Part shown: one piece after another, positions 17,863-27,500 of the stretch
How positions within the stretch are numbered: position 1 is the stretch's first letter
How the letters are laid out: each line of letters starts with the position of its first letter
Assembly (NCBI GenBank): GCA_002256995.1
Contig: NCGX01000025.1
Span: forward strand, 1-39,508
Direction: 5' to 3'
From: Hydrogenophilales bacterium 16-64-40
Lineage (GTDB): Bacteria; Pseudomonadota; Gammaproteobacteria; Burkholderiales; Thiobacillaceae
DNA: 39,508 nt
Made by a program: the position numbers and the translations under genes
Notes under the pieces: model-generated
Told to the model about the DNA's origin: nothing
The model's input: the letters and a program-made list of their open reading frames with translations, nothing else
Database searches by the model: none

Positions 17863-18591
17863 ATGAAAGCCTTTTTCCTGCTGGTCGCGCTGCTGCTGCC
17901 CACTCTGGCGCTGGCCCAAGGTCTGCCCGCATTCAGCAGCACGCCGGCGCCCGGCGGCGGCCAGTCCTACACGCTGAGCCTGCAAACCCTGCTGCTGCTC
18001 ACCTCGCTGTCGTTTTTGCCGGCCGCGCTGCTGATGATGACCAGCTTCACCCGCATCATCATCGTGCTGTCGCTGCTGCGGATGGCGCTTGGCACCCAGT
18101 CGACACCGCCCAACCAGGTGATGATCGGCCTGGCGCTGTTTTTGACGCTGTTCGTGATGGGGCCGACTTTCGACAAGATCTATGTCGAGGCCTACCAGCC
18201 CTTGTCGGAAAACCGCATCCAGATGCAGGAAGCACTCGAAAAAGGCGCGGTCCCCCTGCGCGCGTTCATGATGAAACAGACGCGCGAGACCGATCTCGCC
18301 CTGTTCGCCAACATGTCCGGCAACGGCCCGATGAACTCCGTCGCCGACGTGCCGATGCGCGTGCTGATCCCCGCCTTCATCACCAGCGAACTCAAGACCG
18401 CCTTCCAGATCGGCTTTGCCGTGTTCATTCCGTTTCTCATCATCGACATGGTCGTCGCCAGCATCCTGATGGCGATGGGCATGATGATGGTGTCGCCCGC
18501 CATCGTCTCGTTGCCCTTCAAGATCATCCTGTTCGTGCTGGTCGACGGCTGGAATCTGCTGCTGGGTTCGCTCTCGCAGAGTTTTTACTGA
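17863..18591 (+). CDS. fliP: Flagellar type III export gate protein FliP
   Basis: Core export-gate membrane protein. From ATG 17863 it is 242 residues and begins with a classic cleavable signal peptide ([20 protein letters not shown]), as FliP is known to have. Conserved blocks are [50 protein letters not shown] and [11 protein letters not shown]. An in-frame GTG at 17833, overlapping fliO by 11 bp, would add ten residues; neither start has a strong ribosome site, and the signal peptide favours 17863. Confidence 0.96.
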   Translation: MKAFFLLVALLLPTLALAQGLPAFSSTPAPGGGQSYTLSLQTLLLLTSLSFLPAALLMMTSFTRIIIVLSLLRMALGTQSTPPNQVMIGLALFLTLFVMGPTFDKIYVEAYQPLSENRIQMQEALEKGAVPLRAFMMKQTRETDLALFANMSGNGPMNSVADVPMRVLIPAFITSELKTAFQIGFAVFIPFLIIDMVVASILMAMGMMMVSPAIVSLPFKIILFVLVDGWNLLLGSLSQSFY

Positions 18592-18603
18592 TCAAGACTC
18601 GCC

Positions 18604-18873
18604 ATGACGCCAGAAAGTGTAATGACCATCGGCCGCACCGCGCTGGAAATCACCATCCTGGTGGCGTCTCCGGTGCTGCTGGTCACGCTGGTCGTCGGCC
18701 TCGCCATCAGCGTCTTCCAGGCCGCCACCCAGATCAACGACCCCAGCCTCTCCTTCATCCCCAAGGTGCTCGCGGTCCTCACCACCTTTGCCCTCGCCGG
18801 GCCGTGGATGCTGACCGTGATGACCGATTACATGCGAAGGGTGCTGACCGGCCTGCCCGGCATCATCGGCTGA
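18604..18873 (+). CDS. fliQ: Flagellar type III export gate protein FliQ
   Basis: 89-residue protein with two membrane hairpin helices, matching FliQ throughout: LEITILVASPVLLVTLVVGL, then ISVFQAATQINDPSLSFIPK and a second helix VLTTFALAGPWMLTVM. Together with FliP and FliR it forms the export gate. It sits 12 bp after fliP. The usual directly following fliR is displaced here by 213 bp of repetitive DNA. Confidence 0.98.
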   Translation: MTPESVMTIGRTALEITILVASPVLLVTLVVGLAISVFQAATQINDPSLSFIPKVLAVLTTFALAGPWMLTVMTDYMRRVLTGLPGIIG

Positions 18874-18931
18874 TTTCCGGATGGCCAACTCCATCGGCCC
18901 GGGGGCGGGCCTCCTGCAACAGCATCCCCGC

Positions 18932-19070
18932 GTAGGAGGGGCGCCCTCGCCCCGATTTTCGTACCACCGCAACCCCCACGGCTTCGGGCCGGGGGCGGGC
19001 GTGCGTGGTTGTTGCCGATTCATCGGCTTTACAACCACGGCCTCCCCCTTGCGGGGGCTCCCACAGCCTC
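18932..19070. repeat. Mosaic REP-like element, copy 2
   Basis: Contains a REP unit GTAGGAGGGGCGCCC...CCCGAT (18932-18956), then arms CGTGGTTGT (19004-19012) and ACAACCACG (19031-19039) enclosing GCCGA-TTCA-TCGGC, then a CCCC-TTG-CGGGG hairpin. This is the simple, un-nested form of the element at 15228-15360. It separates fliQ from fliR, and no gene is seen in the 213-bp gap. Confidence 0.8.
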
Positions 19071-19086
19071 ACCATGTTGACCCGAC

Positions 19087-19881
19087 ATGATCAGCCTCAC
19101 CGATGCCCAGCTCAATACCTGGCTGATCAATTTCATCTGGCCGCTCACCCGCATTCTCGGGCTGATCATGGTGGCGCCGGTATTCGGGCACCGTGCCGTG
19201 CCGGCGCGCGTCAAGATCGGACTCGGCATTTTCATCGCCCTGATCATCGCCCCCACCCTGCCGCCGATGCCCGATGTCGGCCTGGGGTCGTGGCATGGCC
19301 TGTTCATCCTGGTGCAGCAACTGCTCATTGGCATCGCGATCGGCTTCATCATGCGCATCGTGTTTGCTGCGGCCGAGGCCGCCGGCGAAATCGTCGGTCT
19401 GCAGATGGGTCTGGGGTTTGCGTCCTTTTTCGACCCGCAAAGTGCCGGCCAGACGCTGGTGCTGGCCCGGTTCTTCAACATGCTGGCGTTGCTGGTGTTC
19501 CTCGCGGTCAACGCCCACCTGCTGCTGATCGGCGTGCTGGTCGACAGCTTCCAAACCCTGCCCATCAGCCCGCAACCGCTCTCGGCCGCAGGGTTCTACA
19601 CCGTCGCCACCTTCGGCTCCACCGTGTTTGCCGTCGGCCTGCAACTGGCACTGCCGCTGATTGCCATCCTGCTGATGACCAACCTGTCGCTCGGCATCCT
19701 CACGCGCTCGGCGCCCCAACTCAACATCTTTGCGATCGGCTTTCCCATTACCCTGGGCGTGGGACTGATTGTGCTCGATCTCACCCTGCCCTACTTCGTC
19801 CCCCAGCTTGAACAGATGCTCCAGAAGGGGTTCCAGGCGACGACCATGGTGATCCAGACGCTGCGTCCCGGCGGATCATGA
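19087..19881 (+). CDS. fliR: Flagellar type III export gate protein FliR
   Basis: 264-residue polytopic membrane protein of the export gate. Diagnostic stretches are RILGLIMVAPVFGHRAVPAR, AAEAAGEIVGLQMGLGFASF and FDPQSAGQTLVLARFFNMLA; about six membrane helices are visible and the C-terminus is normal. It has no strong ribosome site and is cut off from fliQ by REP-like DNA. fliR is the last gene of the fli run; flhB and flhA do not follow. Confidence 0.97.
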   Translation: MISLTDAQLNTWLINFIWPLTRILGLIMVAPVFGHRAVPARVKIGLGIFIALIIAPTLPPMPDVGLGSWHGLFILVQQLLIGIAIGFIMRIVFAAAEAAGEIVGLQMGLGFASFFDPQSAGQTLVLARFFNMLALLVFLAVNAHLLLIGVLVDSFQTLPISPQPLSAAGFYTVATFGSTVFAVGLQLALPLIAILLMTNLSLGILTRSAPQLNIFAIGFPITLGVGLIVLDLTLPYFVPQLEQMLQKGFQATTMVIQTLRPGGS

Positions 19882-19965
19882 TCCCCGATTAATCCGGGCC
19901 GACCGCAAGGCTCCGCAAGCCGATCGGGTTGTTGGCGCTGACGCGTATGCCGGCCCGGGCCAATA

Positions 19966-20100
19966 CCGCGGTCCAGCTATCGGCACCACAGTCCGGGTCA
20001 GACCGATCACGACAGGCAGACGACCTACCGATCCTTGTTCCGGATCGAACTCGACGAAGCTGCGATCGCTGATGTCCGTTTGGCGCTGGCCCAAGGCCAG
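19966..20100 (+). pseudogene. Relic of a REP-associated tyrosine transposase (RAYT, Y1_Tnp family)
   Basis: Translation from 19966 gives PRSSYRHHSPGQTDH, then DRQTTYRSLFRIELDEAAIA and DVRLALAQGQ. This matches the C-terminal part of RAYT proteins, whose consensus runs W-S-S-Y-R-x-N-x-x-G-x-x-D ... R-x-x-Y-R-x-L-F ... D-I-R-x-A-L-x-x-G-Q. About 15-20 residues that normally lie between GQTD and RQxxYR are missing, the N-terminal catalytic HUH/Tyr part is absent, and the normal end (PLGxxRF) is replaced at once after GQ. The copy is therefore dead. Its presence between two REP-rich regions supports a RAYT origin for those repeats. Confidence 0.72.
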
Positions 20101-20162
20101 GTGAGCGCGGGATCAATCGCGCCATGGCCGCATGATTCCTTGGAAAACCTCAGACACTGACC

Positions 20163-20185
20163 CCTTTGGTTCCGTTAACCAAAGG
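20163..20185 (+). terminator. Perfect 9-bp hairpin downstream of fliR region
   Basis: CCTTTGGTT (20163-20171), loop CCGTT, AACCAAAGG (20177-20185). No T-run follows on either strand, so termination is uncertain; it may simply be the residue of a mobile-element end. Confidence 0.3.
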
Positions 20186-20290
20186 CCGTGCCCAGCGCAT
20201 GGCCTCGTGTATCGGCTTGTTAAGCCTCCCGATATGGAAATGGGTGACAGGAACAGTATTTGTCCATGGATAAAACGATTCATTTAGACT

Positions 20291-20298
20291 TTATCGAA
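20291..20298 (+). promoter_or_regulatory. TTATCGAA motif upstream of the receptor gene
   Basis: Single copy of the 8-mer that forms the inverted repeat upstream of fliL, about 114 bp before the receptor start. Function is inferred only. Confidence 0.35.
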
Positions 20299-20411
20299 TT
20301 CTTGCCAATGCTTTGTCCACGACAACCGATACTTCAGTTGCCGGGTTGACGCATACAAAATTGCTTCGATCCGGCCCCGCCGGACTCACCCATCAATTCA
20401 GGGACAAGCAT

Positions 20412-22079
20412 ATGCATCTCTTCAATAATTTCGGCATCGCCAAACGTCTGTATCTGGTTTCATTCATTTTGATTGCCGCGCTCGCCACGGTCGCGATTTC
20501 AGGCTGGGTTGGACTGAAGGAAGATGCCAGGCTGGCCGAACGGGTCGGGACGGTGCGCACGCCGCAGCTGATGCGGATCGCCGCAGTCGAGCTGAACGTC
20601 ACGCGCGTTTCGCTGCAGATCCGGCATGCGATTCTTGCTCGCTCCGACGTAGAGCTCAGGCAGACGCTCGCCGACATCACCGAGAAGGGCAAGCTGATCG
20701 ATGAGGCGCTCAAGGGCTTCGAGGCCGGCCTCCTCACTCAGGCCGAGCGCGATATGTTCGACAAGATCCCGCCGCTGGTGGCATCGTTCTGGGTGGTCGG
20801 CGGCGAGAACATCGGCCTGATCGAGGCCGGCGACAAGGAAGCGGCCTTCGAGATGCTGGTGTCCCGAACCATTCCGGTGCGCAACCAGCTGCTTGAGGTG
20901 TTGGCGGCCGAAAAGCAATACCAGGGCGCGCAGCTCGAACAGGAACTCAGCACCATCAAGCAAGGCACCGACAGCACGCGCATCCAGATCGTGTCGCTGG
21001 TGCTGGCGGTCGCCGCCGGCCTGCTGGCCTTTTCATGGTACCTGGCCGGCCTGCTCAAGCGGCGGGTGGCCATGTCTCAGCACGTGGCGCAACGGGTTCG
21101 CGACGGCGACCTGACGGTGGCGATCCGCGACGAGGCCCATGACGAGTTCAGCCCCCTGCTGGAATCGCTTGCCGAGATGCGGGATGCGTTGTCGCGCGTG
21201 GTAGCCCAGGTCCGTGAGGGCGCAGAATCGGTCGCCAGCAGCAGCGCTGAGATCGCCCAGGGCAACCAGGACTTGTCTTCGCGCAGCGAAAGCCAGGCCA
21301 GCGCCCTGGAAGAAACCGCGGCCTCGATGGAAGAACTGGGCTCGACCGTCAAGCAGAACGCCGATAACGCGCAGCAGGCCAACCAGCTGGCCCAAAGCGC
21401 TGCCACCGTGGCGGAACATGGCGGCGCGGTGGTGTCGCAGGTGGTCGACACCATGCGCGGCATCAGCGAATCGAGCCGCAAGATCGGCGACATCATCACC
21501 GTGATCGACGGCATCGCGTTCCAGACCAATATTCTGGCGCTCAACGCCGCGGTGGAAGCGGCGCGCGCAGGCGAGCAGGGCCGCGGCTTCGCGGTGGTGG
21601 CGGGAGAAGTGCGCACGTTGGCGCAACGCAGCGCCGAGGCGGCCAAGGAAATCAAGAACCTGATCATCGAAAGCGTGGCGCGCGTGGACCAGGGCTCGGA
21701 ACAGGTCGACCGCGCGGGCGCAACCATGAGCGACGTGGTGGCCAGCATCCGCCACGTGACCGACCTCATGAGCGAGATCAGCGCTGCAAGCGCCGAGCAG
21801 AGTTCGGGCGTGGCGCAGGTGGGCGAGGCCGTGGTCCAGATGGACAAGACTACGCAGCAGAACGCCACCCTGGTCGAGGAAATCGCGGCAGCGGCCTCCG
21901 GCCTCAGTTCGCAGGCACAGGAACTGGTGCAGTCGGTCGCCGTGTTCCGCATCGACGACAGCGTCCGGCCGCACGCCGCGAGGCCTGTGCGTCACCCTCA
22001 TGGCGATGCCCCTGCCATCGTGGCGATGAACAAGAAATCAATCGCGCCCAGAGCCATCAGTGCGCTGAAAGCCGCGTAA
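20412..22079 (+). CDS. Methyl-accepting chemotaxis protein, four-helix-bundle sensor type
   Basis: 555-residue transmembrane receptor. Two membrane helices (about 13-31 and 196-216) flank a helical periplasmic sensor of the 4HB_MCP/Tar type, followed by HAMP, methylation helices ([20 protein letters not shown]) and the invariant signalling tip ([20 protein letters not shown]). ATG 20412 is chosen because AGGGA lies seven bases before it; an upstream TTG frame from 20313 lacks a ribosome site. The C-terminal tail ends ISALKAA and lacks a CheR docking pentapeptide, so adaptation would need help from other receptors. The ligand is unknown. It is convergent with cheZ. Confidence 0.95.
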   Translation: MHLFNNFGIAKRLYLVSFILIAALATVAISGWVGLKEDARLAERVGTVRTPQLMRIAAVELNVTRVSLQIRHAILARSDVELRQTLADITEKGKLIDEALKGFEAGLLTQAERDMFDKIPPLVASFWVVGGENIGLIEAGDKEAAFEMLVSRTIPVRNQLLEVLAAEKQYQGAQLEQELSTIKQGTDSTRIQIVSLVLAVAAGLLAFSWYLAGLLKRRVAMSQHVAQRVRDGDLTVAIRDEAHDEFSPLLESLAEMRDALSRVVAQVREGAESVASSSAEIAQGNQDLSSRSESQASALEETAASMEELGSTVKQNADNAQQANQLAQSAATVAEHGGAVVSQVVDTMRGISESSRKIGDIITVIDGIAFQTNILALNAAVEAARAGEQGRGFAVVAGEVRTLAQRSAEAAKEIKNLIIESVARVDQGSEQVDRAGATMSDVVASIRHVTDLMSEISAASAEQSSGVAQVGEAVVQMDKTTQQNATLVEEIAAAASGLSSQAQELVQSVAVFRIDDSVRPHAARPVRHPHGDAPAIVAMNKKSIAPRAISALKAA

Positions 22080-22242
22080 TCACGGCAAGCCCCGTCGCCC
22101 GCTCCCTGGGCATTTCCTACATGACGCGCCCCGAACTCGCTGGGGCGCGTCTTGCTGCACGCCCCCCGCGCGATACGATGCGCCGGACCCGAGCGGGTGA
22201 AATGGCCGTGGTTTATTGCCTTGCGCAGACGCTGAAACGAAA

Positions 22243-22267
22243 CTGGCCTGCCATTCGGGCAGGCCAG
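22243..22267 (-). terminator. Terminator downstream of cheZ (and convergent MCP)
   Basis: Perfect 10-bp stem CTGGCCTGCC (22243-22252) / GGCAGGCCAG (22258-22267) with a 5-base loop. Read on the minus strand it lies 18 bp after the cheZ stop and is followed by the T-rich TTTCGTTTC, which suits termination of the cheYZ transcript. Confidence 0.7.
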
Positions 22268-22285
22268 CTTGCGGAGCGGGACTGA

Positions 22286-22960
22286 TCAGAAACCGAGGCT
22301 GTCGAGCAGGTCGTCCACCTGGCCCTGGTCGGCCACCACATCGCTCTTGTTCGCCGGGTTGATCTGCGGGCCGTTGAGCAGGCCGCTGTTGGATTCCCGC
22401 TTCATCTCGGCCGGCGCATAGTCGATCAGCAGCTGCACCAGTTGCTGCTCCATGCCATGCGCGAGATCGGTCACCTTGCGAATCACCTGACCGGTCAGGT
22501 CCTGAAAATCCTGCGCCATCATGATGTCCAGCAGCTGCCGCTTGGTGGCGCTGGTGTCGTTGCGCATGTCGGCCAGACATTGCATGGTCATCGTGGCCAT
22601 GTCGCGGTAGTTGGCTTCCGAGAAGGGGGCTTTGAAGGCCGCCTGCCAACCATTCAGAATTTCGTCGGCGCCGGCATCGATGCGTTCCTGCATGGGAATG
22701 GCGGCATCGGTGGCGTTGAGTACGCGCTGCGCCGCCTGTTCGGTCATGCGCGCCACATAATTCAGACGCTCCCGCACGTCGGGAATATCCGCAGTCGCCT
22801 TTTCCAACACCTTGTCGAAACCGAGCTCGCGCAGGCTGTCGTGCAGAGTGCGGGTGATCTGGCCGACCCGCGCCAGCATCTCGTCGTGTTCGTTCCCTTC
22901 GGCACTCACGGCATTGGTCGCCGCAGCAGTCACGGCAGCGCTGGCGAATTGCGTATCCAC
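22286..22960 (-). CDS. cheZ: Chemotaxis protein phosphatase CheZ
   Basis: CheZ dephosphorylates CheY-P. The catalytic segment AQDFQDLTGQVIRKV contains the Asp and Gln of the known active site, and the C-terminal DDLLDSLGF is the CheY-binding tail. The start is set at GTG 22960, immediately after the cheY stop, because AGGAG lies within the last cheY codons at proper distance; the open frame extends further upstream but that part overlaps cheY. This gives 224 residues, close to the enteric 214. It is followed by a terminator. Confidence 0.95.
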   Translation of the reverse strand: MDTQFASAAVTAAATNAVSAEGNEHDEMLARVGQITRTLHDSLRELGFDKVLEKATADIPDVRERLNYVARMTEQAAQRVLNATDAAIPMQERIDAGADEILNGWQAAFKAPFSEANYRDMATMTMQCLADMRNDTSATKRQLLDIMMAQDFQDLTGQVIRKVTDLAHGMEQQLVQLLIDYAPAEMKRESNSGLLNGPQINPANKSDVVADQGQVDDLLDSLGF

Positions 22961-22961
22961 G

Positions 22962-23360
22962 TCAGGCTCCTGCTTTTTCAAGTTTTTCGAATATCTTCGC
23001 GAGCTTCTCATCGAGTGTGGCGGCGGTGAAAGGCTTGACCACGTAACCGTTGGCGCCGGCCTGCGCCGCCGCGATGATGTTTTCCTTTTTCGCTTCGGCC
23101 GTCACCATCAGCACCGGCAGCTTGGACAGCGCGGCATCGGCACGAATGTTCTGCAGCATCGTCAGGCCATCCATGTTGGGCATGTTCCAGTCGGACACGA
23201 CGAAGTCGAAGTTGCCTGCGCGCAGCTTGGCCAGGCCGTCGACGCCATCCTCCGCTTCTTCTACGTTGGAATACCCCAGCTCCTTGAGCAGATTGCGCAC
23301 GATGCGGCGCATCGTGGAAAAGTCGTCAACTACCAGAAATTTTGTGTTCGGATCGGCCAT
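22962..23360 (-). CDS. cheY: Chemotaxis response regulator CheY
   Basis: 132-residue single-domain receiver that carries the signal to FliM. All key residues are visible: the acidic pair in [17 protein letters not shown], the phospho-Asp in [14 protein letters not shown], Thr in [12 protein letters not shown] and Lys in YVVKPF. ATG 23360 has GGAG eight bases upstream; an ATG four codons earlier is poorer. It starts 38 bp below an excellent sigma-28 promoter and is followed, one base after its stop, by the GTG of cheZ. Confidence 0.98.
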   Translation of the reverse strand: MADPNTKFLVVDDFSTMRRIVRNLLKELGYSNVEEAEDGVDGLAKLRAGNFDFVVSDWNMPNMDGLTMLQNIRADAALSKLPVLMVTAEAKKENIIAAAQAGANGYVVKPFTAATLDEKLAKIFEKLEKAGA

Positions 23361-23397
23361 GCAAGACTCCATTGAGCGGTTCAGTTTGTCATGGGAT

Positions 23398-23424
23398 TAA
23401 TCGGCATTCCGGCGTCAAACTTAA
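23398..23424 (-). promoter_or_regulatory. Sigma-28 (FliA) promoter for cheYZ
   Basis: On the minus strand: TTAAGTTT (23417-23424), an 11-base spacer, then GCCGATTA (23398-23405). Each box matches 7 of 8 bases of the FliA consensus TAAAGTTT-n11-GCCGATAA and the spacing is exact. It lies 38 bp before the cheY ATG, so cheYZ can be transcribed as a class III flagellar unit independently of the upstream genes. Confidence 0.85.
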
Positions 23425-23520
23425 GCGCTGAACCGGGCCCGGCATCGAATATCGCGCAATGCAAAGTCAGTGCCCATATTGCCCACAGGGTGTCACGCCG
23501 TTCTGCGTCGCTCCGCCTTT

Positions 23521-24591
23521 TTACCCGGGGGCGACCGGCTCGGCAAAGCGCTCGCGGATGGCCACGATGCCGGGCAGTTCCTGCAGGAACACCTCGACCA
23601 GCGTCGGGTCGAAATGCCTGCCCTTGTTGTCCTTGATCAGGTCCACCGCGGCCTCGACCGTCCAGGCTTTTTTATAGGGCCGCACCGAGGTCAGCGCGTC
23701 GAACACGTCGGCCAGCGCCGCGATGCGCCCGGATTGCGGAATCGCCTCGCCCGCCAGCCCGTTGGGATAGCCGCTGCCGTCCCATTTTTCGTGGTGGGTG
23801 AGTGCAATCTCGCGCGCCATGCACATGAGGGTGGAATCGTCTCCCTCGAGCAGCTTGCCGCCGATGGCAGCATGGGTCTGCATGATTTCCCACTCGTGCG
23901 GCTCGAACTTGCCCGGCTTCAGCATGATGGCATCGGGGATGCCGATCTTGCCGATGTCGTGCATCGGACTGGCGTTGAGGATCAGATCGCAGTCGGCTTC
24001 GCTCCAGCCGATGGCGCGCGCGAGCAAGGCGCAGCTGTGACTCATGCGCAGGATGTGGTTGCCGGTTTCCTCGTCGCGGTACTCCGCCGCCATGCCGAGC
24101 CGCTGCACAATCTGCAGGCGGGTACGCCGCAATTCCTCGGTGCGCGCCTGCACCATGTCCTCCAGCACGGTTTTCTGGTCGTACATCAGGCGGTGGGCCA
24201 TTTGTGCGTCCAGCAGGTTGCGCACCCGCATCAGCAATTCGTTGCGATCGAAGGGCTTGCCGATTAAGTCGCGCGCGCCGGCGGCCAGCGCCCGCAGCAG
24301 GTAGTCCTTGCCGTGCTGGGCAGTGAGAATGACGATAGGGGGCAGCAGTGGGTCGTTCAGCGCCTTCAGCTGCTCCATCACCTGGTAGCCGTCCAGGTGC
24401 GGCATGTTGATGTCGAGCAGGATGAGTACGGGCTGGGTGATCCGATAGAGGTCGACAACCAGACGCGGATCGTCCACCAGCACCAGGCTCTGATAGCCCT
24501 GGCTGCGCAGCATCTTGTCCAGCAGCTTGAGATTGGCCGGCTCGTCATCGACGATGAGGATGCACTCCCTGTTCAGGGATTCGGTGCTCAT
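23521..24591 (-). CDS. Response regulator with HD-GYP domain, c-di-GMP phosphodiesterase (RpfG type)
   Basis: 356-residue protein: receiver domain (about 9-130, phospho-Asp60 in [14 protein letters not shown]) joined by a helix to an HD-GYP domain. The metal and catalytic motifs are intact: [29 protein letters not shown] and the trailing [13 protein letters not shown]...RPYK. Such proteins hydrolyse c-di-GMP when activated by phosphorylation. Its start overlaps the stop of the hybrid kinase by 4 bp (ATGA), so the kinase is its probable partner, as RpfC is of RpfG. Lowering c-di-GMP would release the YcgR brake encoded at 6391. Confidence 0.94.
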   Translation of the reverse strand: MSTESLNRECILIVDDEPANLKLLDKMLRSQGYQSLVLVDDPRLVVDLYRITQPVLILLDINMPHLDGYQVMEQLKALNDPLLPPIVILTAQHGKDYLLRALAAGARDLIGKPFDRNELLMRVRNLLDAQMAHRLMYDQKTVLEDMVQARTEELRRTRLQIVQRLGMAAEYRDEETGNHILRMSHSCALLARAIGWSEADCDLILNASPMHDIGKIGIPDAIMLKPGKFEPHEWEIMQTHAAIGGKLLEGDDSTLMCMAREIALTHHEKWDGSGYPNGLAGEAIPQSGRIAALADVFDALTSVRPYKKAWTVEAAVDLIKDNKGRHFDPTLVEVFLQELPGIVAIRERFAEPVAPG

Positions 24592-27500
24592 GCGTCTTTC
24601 TCCTGTGGGTCCGGCAGCAGGCAGCGATCAAGCATGCCGAAAAAGCCGGCGACGTCGATGGGCTTGGTGAGATAGTCGGCAAACCCTGCCGCGCGACCGC
24701 GCTCGATGTCGCGGGGCATGGCGTTGGCGGTGATGGCGACCACCGGAATGGCGTGCAGCCGGGCATCGGCCTTGAGCACCTCCAGCACCTGGTAGCCGTC
24801 CATGCCCGGCATGTTGATGTCGAGCAGGATCAGCTCGGGACGGCGCGACTGCGCCAACTCGATGCCCAGTTCCGGCGTGTGGGCGGTGAGCAGGCGGATA
24901 TGGGGGCGTCGCCCCAGAATCTGCGCGACCAGCTTGATGTTGGACGGGTTGTCCTCGATGTAGAGCACGACGTGCTGGGGCGCTTCCAGGCGCATCGGTG
25001 CGACGCCATCATCCGCCAGGCCAGCGTGATCCTGGGCGACGTCGGCCACCGATTCGAGCGGCAGTTCGATCCAGAACGTGCTGCCCGCGCCCGTCTCGCT
25101 CTCGACCCCCACCGCGCCGCCCATCATCTCGACTAGGCGCTGGGTGATGGTGAGACCGATGCCGGTGCCCTCGATGTCGCTGTGCTCGGCATCGAGCCGG
25201 CTGAAGGGCTGGAACAGTTCCTTCAGCCGCCCGGCGGGGATGCCCGGGCCGCTGTCGCGGACCCGGACGCGCAACCGGTCGGCGCCCTCCAGCTCCACCT
25301 CGATGCGCACGCTGCCACCATCGCGGTTGTATTTGATGGCATTGGACAGCAGGTTGAGCAGCGCCTGCTTGAGCCGCGTGCGGTCGGCCCGCACCGCCGT
25401 GCCCTTGAGCCCCTTGTGGCTGAGCTGGATGTCGCGCTGGTCGGCCAGCGGGCCGACCAGCGCCAGACAATCCTCGACGACCGGGCACACCTCCACCGGC
25501 TCCAGCGACAGGTCGACGTGGCCGGACTCGACCTTGGACAGGTCCAGCACTTCGTTGATCAGTTCCAGCAGGTGATGGCCCGCCTTGAGGATCTCCTGAA
25601 CGTTGTCCTGGTGCTCGTCGGGCAGGGTGGCGTCGTACTCCATCAGCTGGCCGAAGCCGAGGATGGCGTTCATCGGCGTGCGCAACTCGTGGCTCATGCT
25701 GGAGAGAAACTCGGACTTGGTCCGGTTGGCGCGGTCGGCCTCGTCGCGGGCGGCGATCAGCGCCCGTTCGACCTCCATTTGCTCGGTGATGTCCTGCACG
25801 GTGCCGCTCAGGCGGATCAGCTTTCCTGCCGCATCGGTTTGGGCCTGCGCCAGTTCATGCACATGGCGCACGCTGCCGTCGGGCCGCACGATGCGATGAA
25901 CCACGTCGTGGCGGCCGCTGCGCTCAGCCAGTTTTTCGCTTTCATTCACCCGTGCCCGATCGTCCGGGTGAATCGCCGCATGAAAGGCCTCGACGCTGGG
26001 CGCGAAACTGCCCGGATCATGGCCGAAGATGCGGTAGATCTCGTCCGACCAGGTGAGTTCGCCGGTGACCAGATCGGCAGTCCAGTTGCCGATACTCGCC
26101 AGCGCCTGCGCCTCGCACAACTGACGCTCGCGTTCGGCCAGTGCGAGTTCCGCGCGCTTGCGCGCATCGATATCCTGCACCACGCCCAGCATCTGCAAGG
26201 GCTTGCCCGCGGCGTCGCGCACCACTGCACCGCGCTCCAGCAGCCAGCGCTCGCTGCCATCGGGCCACACCACGCGATGCTCGATCTCGTAGGGCACGTC
26301 GCGCTCGATGCAGGCGTTGATGGCGTCGATCACCGCCTGGCGGTCGTCGGGGTGGATCACAGCGAGGAAATTGTCGTAGGACGTCTCCAGATCCCCCGCG
26401 GGATAACCGAACAGCGGCGCGATGCGTTCGGTCCAGAACAACTCGCCGGTCTGGATGGCCCATTCCCAGGTGCCGATGTTGGCGAAGAGCTGGCCGCGGC
26501 GCAGCCTTTCCTTGTGGGCTTCCGCTGCCTGTTCGGCGCGCTTGCGGGCCAGGGCGCTGCTAATGACATCCGCCATGAGCCTGAGCGGCTCGATTTCGTC
26601 CGGTGACCAGTCGCACCGACTGCGAACGGCATCAAAGCCGACAAAGCCGAAGGTTTTTCCCCTCTTTTGCAGCGGAAAGGCAAACAGCGACCGGATCTGC
26701 TGGTCTTCGAACAAGGCCTTTTCCATGGCGGCCTCGGGCGGCAAGTCGGCCACATCGGGCACGACGATCAGGCCGCCGGCGGCTATCTGCGCCCGCCACC
26801 AGGGCGCCCGCTCCAGCGGCATGGCCTGGACCTTGTCGCACTGAGGATCGATGCCCTCGGCACACCACTCGTGGGTGTTGCTCATGCGCGCGCCATCTTC
26901 AGCGAACAGGAACAGGTAGGCACGGTCGGCACCCAGGTGCTCGCCGCTGCGTTGCAGGGTCCGGTCGATGGCCGCGTCCATCTCCGCCGCGGACGCGGCC
27001 AGCAGATCGGCGCCCGCCTCCGCGATCAGGCGCCGCAATTCGCCTTGCCGGCGCAACGCATCTTCGGCCGCCTTCACATGGGTAATGTCGGTGCGCAACG
27101 ACACGTACTGATAGGGTTTGCCCTCGCTGTCCAGAAAGGGGGCGATGGTGGACTCCACCCAGTAGCGACTGCCGTCCTTGCGCCGGTTACAGATTTCGCC
27201 CTGCCAGACAATGCCGCCGGAAATGGCGCGCCACAGGCTTTGATAGAACGCCGGCGGGTGCTCGCCCGACTTGACGATGCGATGATTCTGTCCCAGCAGC
27301 TCGCCGCGCGTATAGCCGCTGATCTGGCAGAACTTGTCGTTGGCGTAGGTGATGTTGCCCGCCGCGTCGGCAATGCTGACAATGGCGTGGTGGTCCAGCG
27401 CCAGATGTTCGCGCTCGCGCATGTAAAGGGTGGTTTCCAGGCGCTGTCGAATGGCGGCGTTCTGCCTTGCCCGCCGGGCCCGCAGGGTCACCACGGATAC

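Larger units (their letters stand above)
19882..20411. other. 530-bp intergenic strip, transposase relic and receptor leader
   Basis: No intact gene. It holds a decayed REP-associated transposase (19966-20100), a perfect 9-bp hairpin (20163-20171 / 20177-20185, CCTTTGGTT / AACCAAAGG, no T-run), the TTATCGAA motif (20291-20298) and the leader of the receptor at 20412. Candidate small reading frames on the minus strand at 19876-20125 have no recognisable features. Confidence 0.7.

Noticed and set aside
19876-20125. Minus-strand small genes downstream of fliR
   Set aside because: No ribosome site or recognisable motif; the same DNA on the plus strand matches a decayed transposase.
20263-20298. 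Sigma-28 promoter TAAAACGA... before the receptor at 20412
   Set aside because: The -35 half (TAAA) is good but at correct spacing the -10 reads TTTATCGA, far from GCCGATAA.
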